A stretch of DNA of 64,000 nt from Solibacillus sp. FSL H8-0523. GTDB taxonomy: Bacteria > Bacillota > Bacilli > Bacillales_A > Planococcaceae. Under the pieces are notes generated by a model that saw only the letters and a list, made by a program, of their open reading frames with translations, made no database searches and had not been told where the DNA came from. Below are positions 7,997 through 18,685 of the stretch, piece by piece. The stretch is taken from the NCBI RefSeq assembly GCF_038051985.1, contig NZ_CP150291.1:868001-932000 (forward strand), read 5' to 3'. How positions within the stretch are numbered: position 1 is the stretch's first letter; the number at the start of each line of letters is the position of its first letter. The position numbers were made by a program, and so were the translations under genes.

Positions 7997-8988
7997 AGTT
8001 AGCAGTAGATGGCATGGGTGGAGATAACGCCCCACAAGCAATTGTCGAAGGTGTCTTATTAGCTCTTGAAGACTTTCCAAATTTAGAAATTAATTTATAC
8101 GGTGACGAAAGTAAGATGGCTCCGTTTTTAAAGCAGCATAGTCGCTTAACGGTTGTACATTGTACAGAAGTTGTTGAAGCCGAGGATGATCCGGCACGCG
8201 CGGTTCGCCGTAAAAAGGATTCTTCGATGACACGCATGTTAGAAGCGGTGGCTGAAGGTAGGGCGGATGCTTGTTTGTCTGCTGGGAACACAGGCGCATT
8301 AATGGCAGGTGGCTTATTTAAAGTAGGACGTATCGAAGGGGTTTCACGTCCTGCGTTAGCGACAACTTTACCAACGATGAATGGTGATGGCTTCTTAATG
8401 CTAGACCTAGGTGCCAATGCCGATGCAAAGCCCGAAAACTTACTACAATATGCCATCATGGGTGATATTTACGTGAAGCAAGTGCGCGGTATGACGTCGC
8501 CTCGTGTTGGATTATTAAATATCGGGACAGAAGATAAAAAGGGTAATGAATTAACGAAATCAGCGTTTACATTACTAAAAGAGGCAGATTTCAATTTTGA
8601 AGGCAATGTTGAATCACGTGAGCTGTTAAATGGGGTAGCGGATGTCGTTGTGACAGACGGATTTACAGGGAACATGGTGTTAAAAACAATTGAAGGAACT
8701 GCTGGGATGATTTTTAAGATGTTAAAAGAGACATTATTCGCAACGACGAAAACAAAACTTGCAGCAGCACTTATCAAAAAAGATTTAAAAGGCTTAAAAG
8801 ATAAAATGGATTATACAGAGTATGGTGGCGCGGCATTATTCGGTTTAAAAGCACCAGTGATTAAAGCACACGGCTCGTCTAATCCACGTGCTATTTACAG
8901 TGCAATTCGACAAGCTTCTATTATGGTGGAGCATAAAGTATGCGAAACTATTGCAACGAAGATTGAACAAATGCCAAAACCAGAATAA
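7993..8988 (+). CDS. plsX: Phosphate acyltransferase PlsX
   Basis: Converts acyl-ACP and phosphate to acyl-phosphate, the acyl donor for PlsY in phosphatidic acid synthesis. It acts peripherally at the membrane. The 331-residue chain has the family start [14 protein letters not shown], the [10 protein letters not shown] motif and the C-terminal [20 protein letters not shown] motif. It overlaps fapR by 4 nt and is followed 28 nt later by fabD, so it belongs to the FapR-controlled unit. Confidence 0.97.
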   Translation: MKLAVDGMGGDNAPQAIVEGVLLALEDFPNLEINLYGDESKMAPFLKQHSRLTVVHCTEVVEAEDDPARAVRRKKDSSMTRMLEAVAEGRADACLSAGNTGALMAGGLFKVGRIEGVSRPALATTLPTMNGDGFLMLDLGANADAKPENLLQYAIMGDIYVKQVRGMTSPRVGLLNIGTEDKKGNELTKSAFTLLKEADFNFEGNVESRELLNGVADVVVTDGFTGNMVLKTIEGTAGMIFKMLKETLFATTKTKLAAALIKKDLKGLKDKMDYTEYGGAALFGLKAPVIKAHGSSNPRAIYSAIRQASIMVEHKVCETIATKIEQMPKPE

Positions 8989-9016
8989 AGCTTTTTTCAC
9001 AAAGGGGAATATTGAT

Positions 9017-9970
9017 ATGACGAAAATCGCGTTTATTTTTCCGGGGCAAGGTTCGCAATCCGTGGGGATGGGTGCGGAGCTTGTAGCAAGCGACGAAAAT
9101 AGTAAACAATTTTATGATTGTGCAGACGAAGTGTTACAGTTACCGCTGTCGGACTATATGTTAAACGGTCCACAGGAAACGTTAACACTGACATATCATG
9201 CACAGCCAGCACTTTTAACAACAGGCGTCATGATCGCCAATAAGTTAATCGCTGCAGGAATTACACCGCATTATACAGCGGGTCATTCATTAGGAGAATA
9301 CAGCGCATTTGTTATCTCAGACGTGCTAACGTTTGAAGATGCAGTGCAAACGGTTCATAAGCGTGGGGTGTATATGGACGAGGCAGTGCCAGCAGGTCTT
9401 GGGGCAATGGCAGCAATTTTAGCGCTAGATGGGGATCAGCTAAATGCCATTTGCGAACAAGTATCCAGTACTGGTGAAGTCGTACAAGTTGCGAACTTCA
9501 ACTGCCCAGGCCAAATTGTGATTTCGGGGACGAAACAAGGTGTCGACGAGGCATGTAAACGTGCGAAGGAAGCGGGGGCAAAACGTGCGCTTCCACTCGT
9601 CGTAAGTGGACCATTCCACAGTGTGTTAATGCAACAAGTAGCAGACAACTTAGCAGTATCAATAAAAACGTTAGACGTGAAAGCACCGAAAATTCCGGTA
9701 GTTAGTAATGTAACGTCAGAAATTTTAACAACACCAGAAGTGATCCGACAAGAAATGGTGGCACAAGTAACGAGCTCTGTACAATGGGAACAAAATGTAC
9801 AAAAGCTGATTGCAGAAGGTGTTACCGTATTTATTGAATGCGGACCAGGAAAAGTATTATCTGGGTTAGTGAAGAAAATTGATCGCAATGTACAAACATA
9901 CTGCGTTTCTGATGAGGCAAGCTTTGCGCAAGTTGTTGAAGCATCAAAGGAGTGGACACAATGGGTTTAA
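9017..9970 (+). CDS. fabD: Malonyl-CoA:ACP transacylase FabD
   Basis: Transfers malonyl from CoA to acyl carrier protein, supplying extender units for fatty-acid elongation. The 317-residue chain begins [19 protein letters not shown], has the nucleophile elbow GHSLGEYSA (Ser91) and the GPFHS active-site segment. AAAGGGGAA precedes the ATG at 9017. The longer in-frame frame from 8888 would run through the end of plsX and is rejected. Its end overlaps fabG by 10 nt. Confidence 0.97.
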   Translation: MTKIAFIFPGQGSQSVGMGAELVASDENSKQFYDCADEVLQLPLSDYMLNGPQETLTLTYHAQPALLTTGVMIANKLIAAGITPHYTAGHSLGEYSAFVISDVLTFEDAVQTVHKRGVYMDEAVPAGLGAMAAILALDGDQLNAICEQVSSTGEVVQVANFNCPGQIVISGTKQGVDEACKRAKEAGAKRALPLVVSGPFHSVLMQQVADNLAVSIKTLDVKAPKIPVVSNVTSEILTTPEVIRQEMVAQVTSSVQWEQNVQKLIAEGVTVFIECGPGKVLSGLVKKIDRNVQTYCVSDEASFAQVVEASKEWTQWV

Positions 9971-10707
9971 CGGGGAAATGTGCGGTTGTAACGGGCGCCT
10001 CTCGCGGGATAGGCCGTGCGATTGCATTAGAATTAGCGAGTCTTGGCGCGCGTGTTGTTGTCAATTACAGCGGTAGTGCGGATAAGGCACAACAAGTTGT
10101 AGACGAAATTAAAACAAATGGCGGCGAAGCAATTGCTGTACAAGCAGATGTTGCGAACGGGGAATCTGTACAGCAATTAATGCAAACCGCGCTTTCGACA
10201 TATGGCTCGATTGATATTTTAGTTAATAATGCAGGGATTACACGCGATAATTTACTTATTCGTATGAAAGACGACGAGTGGGATGATGTGTTAAATACGA
10301 ATTTAAAAGGTGTATTTCTTTGTACAAAGACGGTTGCTCGTCAAATGATGAAGCAGCGTGCAGGACGAATTATTAATATTTCGTCGATCGTCGGTGTTGT
10401 CGGGAACCCGGGGCAGGCAAATTACGTTGCAGCTAAGGCAGGCGTAATCGGTCTAACGAAAACGACGGCGCAAGAACTAGCGTCGCGCAACATATTAGTC
10501 AATGCGATTGCACCAGGCTTTATTACGACAGAGATGACCGATAGCTTACCGGAAGAGTTAAAGCAAACGATGCTTAAACAAATTCCATTAGCGAAGCTCG
10601 GTCAACCAGAAGATATTGCAAAAGCGGTTGCCTTTTTCGCATCGGATAGTGCGAAGTACATTACCGGTCAAACATTACAAGTTGATGGTGGTATGGTGAT
10701 GGCGTAA
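9961..10707 (+). CDS. fabG: 3-oxoacyl-ACP reductase FabG
   Basis: NADPH-dependent reductase of the first reduction step in fatty-acid elongation. It is a short-chain dehydrogenase with a [10 protein letters not shown] cofactor motif near the N-terminus, NNAG, and the catalytic Ser142, Tyr155 and Lys159 (YVAAK). Length 248 is standard. AAGGAG (9947-9952) lies 8 nt before the ATG at 9961; an in-frame GTG at 9952 falls within it. It overlaps the end of fabD, implying translational coupling, and acpP follows after 29 nt. Confidence 0.97.
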   Translation: MGLTGKCAVVTGASRGIGRAIALELASLGARVVVNYSGSADKAQQVVDEIKTNGGEAIAVQADVANGESVQQLMQTALSTYGSIDILVNNAGITRDNLLIRMKDDEWDDVLNTNLKGVFLCTKTVARQMMKQRAGRIINISSIVGVVGNPGQANYVAAKAGVIGLTKTTAQELASRNILVNAIAPGFITTEMTDSLPEELKQTMLKQIPLAKLGQPEDIAKAVAFFASDSAKYITGQTLQVDGGMVMA

Positions 10708-10736
10708 GCAACACATTCTTGAGGGGAGGTGACAAT

Positions 10737-10973
10737 ATGTCTACAGTATTTGAACGCGTATCAAAAGTAATCGTTGATCGCCTAGGCGTTGACGAAAGCG
10801 AAGTAAAATTAGAAGCATCATTCCGTGATGATTTGGGTGCCGATTCATTAGACGTTGTTGAATTAGTTATGGAGCTTGAAGATGAGTTCGATATGGAAAT
10901 TTCTGATGAAGATGCAGAAAAAATCGCTACAGTTGGTGATGCTCTTTCATACATCGAAAGCAAAGTGAGCTAA
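10737..10973 (+). CDS. acpP: Acyl carrier protein
   Basis: A small acidic carrier (78 residues) that holds growing acyl chains on a 4-phosphopantetheine arm attached to Ser37 in [25 protein letters not shown] sits 6 nt before the ATG at 10737; a TTG 18 nt upstream lies before the ribosome binding site. It is the last gene of the fapR-plsX-fabD-fabG-acpP run and is followed by a strong terminator. In related species acpP may also have its own promoter; none is obvious in the 29-nt gap here. Confidence 0.97.
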   Translation: MSTVFERVSKVIVDRLGVDESEVKLEASFRDDLGADSLDVVELVMELEDEFDMEISDEDAEKIATVGDALSYIESKVS

Positions 10974-10982
10974 TGAATGTAC

Positions 10983-11025
10983 AGGGTGCTCTATTGTATA
11001 TAACATACAATAGAGGGCCCTTTTT
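10983..11025 (+). terminator. Intrinsic terminator after acpP
   Basis: A perfect 11-bp stem (10989-10999 with 11005-11015) with a 5-nt loop and a GGGCCC extension, followed by TTTTT. It closes the lipid-synthesis unit. Confidence 0.88.
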
Positions 11026-11130
11026 CATGCTTTCAAATGACAAAAGACTTCAAAATTTAGAAAATGGTAGGCTATCGTGAGTGGTAATTGTAAAATTCCT
11101 TGATTTTACGCGTTTTTTTATGACAACCCT

Positions 11131-11159
11131 TTGCACAAAGTTATAGAACAATGTAAACT
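11131..11159 (+). promoter_or_regulatory. Candidate sigma-A promoter for rnc-smc-ftsY
   Basis: TTGCAC (11131-11136), a 17-nt spacer, then TAAACT (11154-11159), about 35 nt before the rnc start. It lies downstream of the acpP terminator, in the only sizeable gap. Confidence 0.5.
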
Positions 11160-11193
11160 AAACGATAGAAACCAGAAGGAAGGCAGAAAGTCC

Positions 11194-11955
11194 ATGACGC
11201 AAAGAAAAAAAGGAAGTAACCAAAAAATTGGGGTACTCCCTGAAAAAGTAAAAGCACAATTTCAAGTATTAGAAAATGAATTAAATATTCATTTCACAAA
11301 CAAGGCTCTGATTTATCAAGCCTTCACACATTCATCTTATGTGAATGAGCATCGACGCAAACAATTTACGGACAACGAACGATTAGAATTTTTAGGGGAT
11401 GCAGTGTTAGAGTTATCTGTATCGAAGTATTTGTTCGAAAAATTCCCAAATATGAGCGAGGGCGAATTAACGAAGCTGCGTGCATCAATTGTATGTGAGC
11501 CTTCATTAGTTGTGTTTGCTAACGAATTGGATTTTGGTCAATTTGTGTTATTAGGTAAAGGGGAAGAGCTAACAGGTGGTCGTGAGCGTCCAGCATTACT
11601 TGCAGACGTATTTGAATCATTTGTAGGCGCGCTTTATTTAGACCAAGGTTTAGATGTCGTTGTCGCATTTTTAGAACGTGTCGTATTCCCTAAAGTAGAA
11701 GTCGGTGCTTTTTCGCATGTGATGGATTTTAAAAGTCAATTACAAGAAATTATTCAACAAACAAATAATGGTCTTTTACATTACGAAATTGTCGATGAAA
11801 AAGGACCAGCGCACAACAGAACGTTTGTATCACGTGTGTTGTTAAATAGCCAAGAGCTTGGCTTAGGTAAAGGGAAATCGAAGAAAGAAGCTGAGCAGCA
11901 AGCAGCGCAAAGTGCGATGGTTATGCTTAAGCAGTCAAAGCTAGAGGGGGAATAA
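11194..11955 (+). CDS. rnc: Ribonuclease III
   Basis: Double-strand-specific endonuclease that processes rRNA precursors and other structured RNAs. The 253-residue chain has the catalytic signature [12 protein letters not shown] (residues 61-72), the second acidic site [18 protein letters not shown], and a C-terminal double-stranded-RNA-binding domain (about 180-250, ending [18 protein letters not shown]). GAAGGAAGG precedes the ATG at 11194. An upstream in-frame TTG at 11131 coincides with the -35 box and is rejected. smc starts 1 nt after its stop. Confidence 0.97.
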   Translation: MTQRKKGSNQKIGVLPEKVKAQFQVLENELNIHFTNKALIYQAFTHSSYVNEHRRKQFTDNERLEFLGDAVLELSVSKYLFEKFPNMSEGELTKLRASIVCEPSLVVFANELDFGQFVLLGKGEELTGGRERPALLADVFESFVGALYLDQGLDVVVAFLERVVFPKVEVGAFSHVMDFKSQLQEIIQQTNNGLLHYEIVDEKGPAHNRTFVSRVLLNSQELGLGKGKSKKEAEQQAAQSAMVMLKQSKLEGE

Positions 11956-11956
11956 T

Positions 11957-14900
11957 ATGTTCCTTAAACGACTTGAAGTAGTAGGGTTCAAATCATTTGC
12001 TGAACGTATTGGGATTGATTTTGTTCCCGGAGTAACGGCGGTAGTAGGTCCAAATGGTAGCGGTAAGAGTAATGTTACCGATGCGATTCGCTGGGTATTA
12101 GGTGAACAATCAGCAAAGAGTTTACGTGGGGCAAAGATGGAAGATATCATTTTTGCTGGGAGTGAATCACGAAAAGCATTAAATTTTGCGGAAGTGACAC
12201 TCGTTTTAGATAATACAGATGAACGCGTTGCGATTCCATACACAGAAATTAGTGTAACGAGACGTGTGTATCGTTCAGGTGATAGCGAATATTTGCTGAA
12301 TAATCAGCAATGTCGCCTGAAGGATATTACGGACTTGTTTATGGATTCAGGCCTTGGAAAAGAAGCATTTTCGATTATTTCACAAGGACGCGTTGATGAA
12401 ATATTAAACAGTCGTCCAGACGATCGTCGTAGCATTTTTGAAGAGGCAGCAGGCGTTTTAAAATATAAATTACGTAAGAAAAAAGCCGAGCACAAGTTAG
12501 TTGAAACGGATGAAAACTTAAACCGTGTGCTCGATATTTTGCATGAAATTGAAAATCGCTTAGAGCCATTGAAAATTCAAGCATCTAGCGCAAAAGATTA
12601 TGTACGTATGACCGCGGAGTTGAAAGACTTTGATATTGCGTTGATGGTGCATGATGTATTAGGTCATGAAAAAACATTAAAAGGCTTTGATGAGGAGCAT
12701 CGTACGTTAGCAACAACCGAAAAAGAGCATGCGGCGAAAATGGCCCAATCTGAAACGAATTTGCGCAACATGCGTACCGAATTAAAGACTATCGATGAAG
12801 TATTAGATAATTCGCAAGAGCAGCTTGTAGAAGCGAGTGCCGAAGTAGAACGTTGGGAAGGGCGTAAAGCGTTATTTAACGAAAAACGCTCGAATGCCGA
12901 AAAGCAAATCCAACAGTTAAAGCAGTCGTTAAAAGAAGCGAATCAGAAGGTTACGGAATTAGTACAGCAAGAGCTAGAAAATCGCCAGCAATTTACTGAA
13001 AAGCAAAAAGCGGTACAACAAGTGCGCTCGGCAATCAAGCAAGTAGAGCAAGCCTTAACACGTAGTGCTTCTGAAATTGAACAAGAAATTGAACAAGCAA
13101 AAAATATGTTCATTAACTTATTAAATGAAGAAGCGACTGTAAAAAATGAATTAAAGCATATTGATCAGCAGCTATCACAAGAGAAGGCCTCATCAGATCG
13201 TATGACGGGACGCTCTTCTGAAATGCAAAAGGAACTGGCGCAGGCTATTGTTTCACAGCAAACGACCTCGCATATCCTTGAACAAGCAGAACAGGCGTTA
13301 AAAGAGCAACTGAGTCAATCCGATGTATTACAAGCGAAGTTAAAAACAGCAACCGCGGATTTAGATGAAAAGCAAGCGCTGTTATATAAAGCGTATCAAC
13401 ATCATCAGCAGTTAAAGGCACGTAAAGAAACGTTAGCCGAGTTGGAAGCTGATTTCTCAGGCTTCTTCCACGGTGTTAAAGAAATATTACTTGCACGTGA
13501 TCGTGGTGAGTTACAAGGTATTGAAGGCGCGGTAGCTGAGCTAATTCAAGTCGAAGCGAAATATTCGCAAGCATTAGAAACAGCATTAGGTGCGGCTTCA
13601 CAGCATATTGTGACAGTAAACGAACAGCACGCGCAAAAAGCAATCAGTTGGTTAAAGCAAAAACGCGCGGGACGAGCAACATTTTTACCGAAAACCGTTA
13701 TGCGTTCGCGTAAAATTGCACAGCAGCAATTGTATGACATTCAGTCGCATCCGGCATATGTTGCATTAGCGTATGAATTAGTAAGCTATGCGCCTGAAAA
13801 TACGAATATTGTGGAAAACCTTTTAGGAAATGTCCTTGTGGCAGCCAACTTAGAAGGGGCCAGTCAAATTGCGCGTACATTAGGCTTTAAATACCGTGTT
13901 GTTACACTAGAAGGCGATATCATCAATGCAGGTGGTTCGTTAACAGGTGGTGCAGTAAAACAGCAAAGCTCACTCTTCTCACGAAAAGCTGAGTTAGACA
14001 AATTAGTGACAACGTTAACGGATATGGAAAAAACGATTCAATCAGCAGAACAAACCGTAGCGTTGAAGAAGTCGCAAATCGCAGAATTACGCCATACGCT
14101 TGAAGATATGAAGCTGCAAGGTGAGGTACTGCGCGAGCAAGAGCAAATCCATCGTTCAAAATTAGTAGAACTTGATATGACCGTGAAAAGCTTACAAACA
14201 ACGGTTTCGCTAACACAGTCAGAGCAATCTACGCTTTCAACACGCAAAGACTCACTCGCTGAGCAGCACGAGCAAGCGACAACGCGTTTAGCAGAACTAA
14301 GCGATGAATTACAGCAAGTGCAAGAAACGGTTGATGAGTTAACAAAAGCGAAAGCGCAAAGTGAAACACGAAAAGATGTATTACGTGAGCAATTGGCGCA
14401 GCAACGCTCTGAGTTAGCGGTTGCTGGTGAGCAGTTAACACAAGTGCAGGCTGCCATCGCGGGGATTGAGCTCAACTTAACGAAAGCAAAAGACCAAGCC
14501 GAAAAGATTACTCAGGAAATTGATTGGATTGAATCAGAAGATGGTTTAAATGGGCCTTCTGCTGAAGAGTTAGCGCAAACGATTGTCAACTGGGCAACGA
14601 AGAAGGATGTACTCACAGAAACGATTCAAAAAAATCGTACGTCACGTGATTCACTGCATGAGCAAATTACAGAAACCGAAATTCAATTACAAGAAGTACA
14701 ACGTGTACATAAAAGCTATGTCGACGCAATCCGCGCATTAGAATTAAAACGTAGTCGTATTGAATTTGAAAAAACAAACTTGCAGCAACAATTACTCGAG
14801 CAATATGAGCTTGATATTATAACAGCACAAGACTTGGCAATCGATATTGAAGACGAAGATCAAGTGCGTCGTAAAGTAAAACTATTAAAACAGTCGATTG

Positions 14901-15532
14901 AAGAATTAGGTCCAGTCAACTTAGCAGCTATTGAAGAATTTGACCGTGTACAGGAGCGCTATGCTTTCTTAAGTGAGCAACGTGAAGATTTAGTCGCGGC
15001 AAAAGATACGCTTCATAAAGCAATTGGTGAAATGGATGAAGAAATGACCGAGCGCTTTAACGAAACATTTAAGCAAATCCGTAAGCAGTTTACTGTGTCA
15101 TTCCGTGAATTATTTGGTGGTGGTACAGCTGATTTAGTGCTACTGGATCCAGACAATTTACTTGAAACAGGTATCGAAATTATTGCGCAGCCACCGGGTA
15201 AAAAGCTACAAAGCTTAAGCTTGTTATCAGGTGGTGAACGTGCATTAACCGCGATTGCTTTATTATTTGCCATTTTAAATACGCGTCCAGTACCATTTTG
15301 TGTACTCGATGAAGTAGAAGCAGCACTCGATGAATCGAATGTTGCGCGTTATAGTGATTATTTACGTAAATTTAGTAGCCAAACGCAGTTCATCGTCATT
15401 ACACACCGTAAAGGCACGATGGAAGGCGCAGACGTTCTGTATGGGATTACGATGCAAGAATCGGGTGTATCAAAGCTTGTATCGGTAAAACTAGAAGAAG
15501 AAACGGATTTAGTAATGCAAGGGAGTGTCTAA
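11957..15532 (+). CDS. smc: Chromosome segregation protein SMC
   Basis: Condensin core ATPase that organises and segregates the chromosome with ScpA and ScpB. Walker A GPNGSGKSN is at residues 31-39. Two long coiled coils flank a hinge (about 500-680, with GGSLTGGA). The ABC signature LSGGERAL is near 1090 and Walker B FCVLDEVEAALDE near 1114. Length 1191 is typical. It starts 1 nt after rnc with GAGGGGGAA as ribosome binding site, and ftsY follows 2 nt after its stop, so rnc-smc-ftsY form one tight operon. Confidence 0.98.
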   Translation: MFLKRLEVVGFKSFAERIGIDFVPGVTAVVGPNGSGKSNVTDAIRWVLGEQSAKSLRGAKMEDIIFAGSESRKALNFAEVTLVLDNTDERVAIPYTEISVTRRVYRSGDSEYLLNNQQCRLKDITDLFMDSGLGKEAFSIISQGRVDEILNSRPDDRRSIFEEAAGVLKYKLRKKKAEHKLVETDENLNRVLDILHEIENRLEPLKIQASSAKDYVRMTAELKDFDIALMVHDVLGHEKTLKGFDEEHRTLATTEKEHAAKMAQSETNLRNMRTELKTIDEVLDNSQEQLVEASAEVERWEGRKALFNEKRSNAEKQIQQLKQSLKEANQKVTELVQQELENRQQFTEKQKAVQQVRSAIKQVEQALTRSASEIEQEIEQAKNMFINLLNEEATVKNELKHIDQQLSQEKASSDRMTGRSSEMQKELAQAIVSQQTTSHILEQAEQALKEQLSQSDVLQAKLKTATADLDEKQALLYKAYQHHQQLKARKETLAELEADFSGFFHGVKEILLARDRGELQGIEGAVAELIQVEAKYSQALETALGAASQHIVTVNEQHAQKAISWLKQKRAGRATFLPKTVMRSRKIAQQQLYDIQSHPAYVALAYELVSYAPENTNIVENLLGNVLVAANLEGASQIARTLGFKYRVVTLEGDIINAGGSLTGGAVKQQSSLFSRKAELDKLVTTLTDMEKTIQSAEQTVALKKSQIAELRHTLEDMKLQGEVLREQEQIHRSKLVELDMTVKSLQTTVSLTQSEQSTLSTRKDSLAEQHEQATTRLAELSDELQQVQETVDELTKAKAQSETRKDVLREQLAQQRSELAVAGEQLTQVQAAIAGIELNLTKAKDQAEKITQEIDWIESEDGLNGPSAEELAQTIVNWATKKDVLTETIQKNRTSRDSLHEQITETEIQLQEVQRVHKSYVDAIRALELKRSRIEFEKTNLQQQLLEQYELDIITAQDLAIDIEDEDQVRRKVKLLKQSIEELGPVNLAAIEEFDRVQERYAFLSEQREDLVAAKDTLHKAIGEMDEEMTERFNETFKQIRKQFTVSFRELFGGGTADLVLLDPDNLLETGIEIIAQPPGKKLQSLSLLSGGERALTAIALLFAILNTRPVPFCVLDEVEAALDESNVARYSDYLRKFSSQTQFIVITHRKGTMEGADVLYGITMQESGVSKLVSVKLEEETDLVMQGSV

Positions 15533-15534
15533 TC

Positions 15535-16803
15535 ATGAGCTTTTTTAAACGACTGAAAGAAAAATTAATTGGTGGCAACGAAGAGCAAGAACAAAAAGTT
15601 GACCAACTTGCGCTTAGTGAACAGGAAACAGCCGATCAACCACAAGTTGCTTTAATCGAAGAGACAACTGTTCAGGAGCCGGTAGAGCAAGCAGAAGAAG
15701 TTGTTGAACCAGAAGTAAAGCAAGTAGCAGCTACACCTGAAAAAGCCGAAGCTGAGCAAGTGGAAGCTATTTTATTTGGTAACGAAGTACTTGAGTCACC
15801 AGAAGTAGTTGAAGAAAAGGTAGAAGAGATAAAACCTTCTGCTTGGTCAATTACACAAAAATTCAAAGCAGGCTTAGAAAAAACACGTAATTCATTTACA
15901 TCAAAAGTGAATGATTTAGTGGCACGTTATCGTAAAGTAGATGAAGATTTCTTCGAGGAATTAGAAGAATTATTACTACAAGCGGACGTAGGCTTTGAAA
16001 CAGTTATGGAATTAATGGATAAGCTACGTTTTGAAGTACAGCGTCAAAACATTAAGGACACAAACGGTATCCAAGCGATTATCTCAGAAAAGCTAGTTGA
16101 AATTTATGAGTCGGGTGAGGATAACTTAACAAACTTAAATATTCAACAAGATGGCGACTTAACGGTTATTTTATTCGTTGGGGTAAATGGTGTTGGTAAA
16201 ACGACAACAATCGGTAAATTAGCACATCGTCTAAAATCTGAAGGTAAATCCGTCATGCTTGCTGCGGGTGATACATTCCGTGCGGGTGCGATTGAGCAAT
16301 TACAGGTTTGGGGCGAGCGTGTTGGCGTTGAAGTGATTGCGCAGTCAGAGGGCTCTGACCCAGCTGCCGTGATGTACGATGCGATTCGCGCGGCGAAAAA
16401 CCGTGGTGTTGACGTACTGATTTGTGATACGGCAGGGCGTCTACAAAACAAAGTTAACTTAATGAACGAGCTTGAAAAGGTACACCGCGTGATTTCACGT
16501 GAAATTCCAAACGCACCACATGAAGTCTTATTAGCGCTAGATGCGACAACGGGTCAAAATGCGCTTGTACAGGCACAAACGTTTAAAGAGGTAACAAATG
16601 TAACCGGAATCGTGTTAACGAAGCTAGACGGTACAGCAAAAGGCGGTATCGTATTAGCTATTCGTAACAAATTACACATTCCAGTAAAGTTTGTGGGTCT
16701 TGGCGAAAAAATGGATGACTTACAACCATTTGACGCAGAACGTTACGTATACGGCTTATTCGCAGATGGCTTAGAGCAAGAGTTAAAAGAATTCGAAGAG
16801 TAA
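15535..16803 (+). CDS. ftsY: Signal recognition particle receptor FtsY
   Basis: Membrane-associated SRP receptor GTPase that docks SRP-ribosome complexes for co-translational protein export. A Glu/Val-rich acidic A region of about 100 residues precedes the NG domain. The G1 motif GVNGVGKTTT is near residue 216, followed by DTAGR, and TKLDG. Length 422 is longer than the 329-residue B. subtilis protein because of the acidic region. It ends the rnc-smc-ftsY operon ahead of a 16-bp-stem terminator. Confidence 0.97.
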   Translation: MSFFKRLKEKLIGGNEEQEQKVDQLALSEQETADQPQVALIEETTVQEPVEQAEEVVEPEVKQVAATPEKAEAEQVEAILFGNEVLESPEVVEEKVEEIKPSAWSITQKFKAGLEKTRNSFTSKVNDLVARYRKVDEDFFEELEELLLQADVGFETVMELMDKLRFEVQRQNIKDTNGIQAIISEKLVEIYESGEDNLTNLNIQQDGDLTVILFVGVNGVGKTTTIGKLAHRLKSEGKSVMLAAGDTFRAGAIEQLQVWGERVGVEVIAQSEGSDPAAVMYDAIRAAKNRGVDVLICDTAGRLQNKVNLMNELEKVHRVISREIPNAPHEVLLALDATTGQNALVQAQTFKEVTNVTGIVLTKLDGTAKGGIVLAIRNKLHIPVKFVGLGEKMDDLQPFDAERYVYGLFADGLEQELKEFEE

Positions 16804-16807
16804 TGAG

Positions 16808-16850
16808 AAGGGATTGTCCAGAAAGCATTCTGGACAATCCCTTTTATTTT
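16808..16850 (+). terminator. Strong intrinsic terminator after ftsY
   Basis: A perfect 16-bp stem (16808-16823 with 16828-16843) with a 4-nt loop, running into TTTTATTTT. It starts 5 nt after the ftsY stop. Confidence 0.92.
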
Positions 16851-16892
16851 CACAAATTTTGTCACAACTAAAAGAAAGACAAGGGAATTGCC

Positions 16893-16921
16893 TTGACAGT
16901 AAGCGTAGTCGCGATTATGAT
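16893..16921 (+). promoter_or_regulatory. Strong sigma-A promoter for ylxM-ffh
   Basis: A perfect TTGACA (16893-16898), a 17-nt spacer and TATGAT (16916-16921). Transcription would start near 16928, 25 nt ahead of ylxM. This also rules out the upstream in-frame TTG at 16893 as a start codon. Confidence 0.8.
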
Positions 16922-16952
16922 AAAAGAGACAAATTACGATTGGAGAGATAAA

Positions 16953-17288
16953 ATGCTACTTGAAAAAACAACACGCATGAATTTTCTCTTCGACTTTTAT
17001 CAAGCACTCTTAACAGACAAGCAACGCAGTTACATGGAGCTTTATTATTTAGATGATCATTCGCTTGGTGAAATTGCCGAGAGCTACAGTATTTCGCGTC
17101 AAGCTGTTTATGATAACATTCGTCGTACTGAGGCGATGCTTGAAGAATATGAAGATAAACTACAACTTTTTGGTAAATTTCAACAACGCCAAGAAGTATT
17201 AAAACAACTGACTGGTGCCATACAGGACGATACGACTTCAGTAGCGTCACGTTTAGCATTAGTTGAACAATTGAAGGAATCGGATTAG
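16953..17288 (+). CDS. ylxM: YlxM family helix-turn-helix protein, SRP-associated
   Basis: A 111-residue protein of the UPF0122/YlxM family. The central helix-turn-helix (about residues 30-55, [20 protein letters not shown]) resembles sigma-factor region 4. In streptococci YlxM binds SRP components and modulates their GTPase activity; here that role is inferred from homology and from lying 12 nt before ffh. TGGAGAG precedes the ATG at 16953, downstream of the predicted transcription start. Confidence 0.92.
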   Translation: MLLEKTTRMNFLFDFYQALLTDKQRSYMELYYLDDHSLGEIAESYSISRQAVYDNIRRTEAMLEEYEDKLQLFGKFQQRQEVLKQLTGAIQDDTTSVASRLALVEQLKESD

Positions 17289-17300
17289 GAGGCGAACGAG

Positions 17301-18659
17301 TTGGCTTTTGAAGGTTTAGCAGAGCGACTCCAAGGTACGATCCAAAAGATTAAAGGTAAAGGGAAAGTTTCGGAACAAGACGTTAAAGAAATGATGCGTG
17401 AAGTCCGATTTGCCTTAATCGAAGCGGACGTAAACTTAAAGGTAGTTAAGGAATTCGTAAAAAAAGTAAGTGAGCGTGCTGTTGGCGTTGATGTCATGAA
17501 GTCATTAACACCTGGTCAGCAAGTAATTAAAATCGTACAAGAAGAATTAACTACATTAATGGGCGGCGAACAAAGCCCGATTAAATTTAGCACACGTCCA
17601 CCGACAGTCATTATGATGGTTGGTTTACAAGGTGCTGGTAAAACGACAACGACTGGTAAATTAGCGAGCGTTTTACGTAAAAAATACAATAAAAAACCAT
17701 TATTAGTTGCTGCTGACGTGTATCGTCCTGCCGCAGTTCAACAGTTACAAACATTAGGGAAGCAACTGAGCTTACCGGTATTTGCACTTGGCACAGATAT
17801 TTCTCCAGTAGAAATCGCGCGCCAAGCGATTGAACATGCGAAAGAAGAGCATCACGATGTTGTATTAATCGATACAGCCGGCCGTTTACATATCGATGAA
17901 ACGTTAATGCAAGAATTAAAAGATATTCGTGCATTAAAAGAACCTGATGAAGTGTTCTTAGTTGTCGATGCCATGACTGGTCAAGATGCGGTCAATGTAG
18001 CGCAAAACTTTAATGAAGCAGTGGGTATTACAGGCGTCGTCTTAACAAAATTAGACGGTGATACGCGTGGTGGTGCGGCACTTTCAATTCGTGCTGTTAC
18101 CGAAAAACCGATTAAATTCGTGGGTATGGGTGAAAAAATGGATGCGCTTGAGCCATTCCATCCTGAGCGTATGGCGTCACGTATTTTAGGTATGGGTGAC
18201 GTGTTATCGTTAATCGAAAAAGCACAAGCAAACGTCGATATGGATAAAGCAAAAGAGCTTGAAGAAAAATTCATGACGCAAAGCTTTACCTTTGACGATT
18301 TCATCGAGCAATTACAAGCTGTGAAAAAAATGGGCCCATTAGATGAATTATTAAAAATGATTCCAGGTGCCAGCAAAATGAAGGGCTTAGAAAATGCAAA
18401 AGTCGATGAAAAACAAATGGGTCGCATTGAAGCAATCATTTATTCAATGACGTCTACTGAAAAAACAAACCCAGAAATTATCTCTGCAAGCCGTAAAAAA
18501 CGTATTGCAACAGGTTCAGGTACGTCAATTCAGGAAGTAAACCGTTTGCTAAAACAGTTTGAAGATATGAAAAAAATGATGAAGCAAATGACTGGCATGA
18601 CGCAAGGTAAAGGCAAGAAAAAGATGAAAATGCCAGGTTTTGATCAATTATTTAAATAA
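17301..18659 (+). CDS. ffh: Signal recognition particle protein Ffh
   Basis: SRP54 homologue that binds scRNA and signal sequences and works with FtsY. The N domain is followed by the GTPase domain, with GLQGAGKTTTT near residue 108, DTAGRLH and TKLDGD. A methionine-rich M domain (about 300-452) ends in MKKMMKQMTGM and a basic tail. The start codon is TTG at 17301, preceded by TAGGAGGCGA with good spacing; no ATG fits the conserved N-terminus MAFEGLAERLQG. It is co-transcribed with ylxM. Confidence 0.97.
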   Translation: MAFEGLAERLQGTIQKIKGKGKVSEQDVKEMMREVRFALIEADVNLKVVKEFVKKVSERAVGVDVMKSLTPGQQVIKIVQEELTTLMGGEQSPIKFSTRPPTVIMMVGLQGAGKTTTTGKLASVLRKKYNKKPLLVAADVYRPAAVQQLQTLGKQLSLPVFALGTDISPVEIARQAIEHAKEEHHDVVLIDTAGRLHIDETLMQELKDIRALKEPDEVFLVVDAMTGQDAVNVAQNFNEAVGITGVVLTKLDGDTRGGAALSIRAVTEKPIKFVGMGEKMDALEPFHPERMASRILGMGDVLSLIEKAQANVDMDKAKELEEKFMTQSFTFDDFIEQLQAVKKMGPLDELLKMIPGASKMKGLENAKVDEKQMGRIEAIIYSMTSTEKTNPEIISASRKKRIATGSGTSIQEVNRLLKQFEDMKKMMKQMTGMTQGKGKKKMKMPGFDQLFK

Positions 18660-18685
18660 AAAATTAAGGTGTTAAGAAAAAACAC

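Noticed and set aside
7947-8459. A 170-codon frame on the minus strand over plsX
   Set aside because: It is an antisense shadow of the well-recognised plsX gene, with Ser/Ala-rich translation and no family resemblance.
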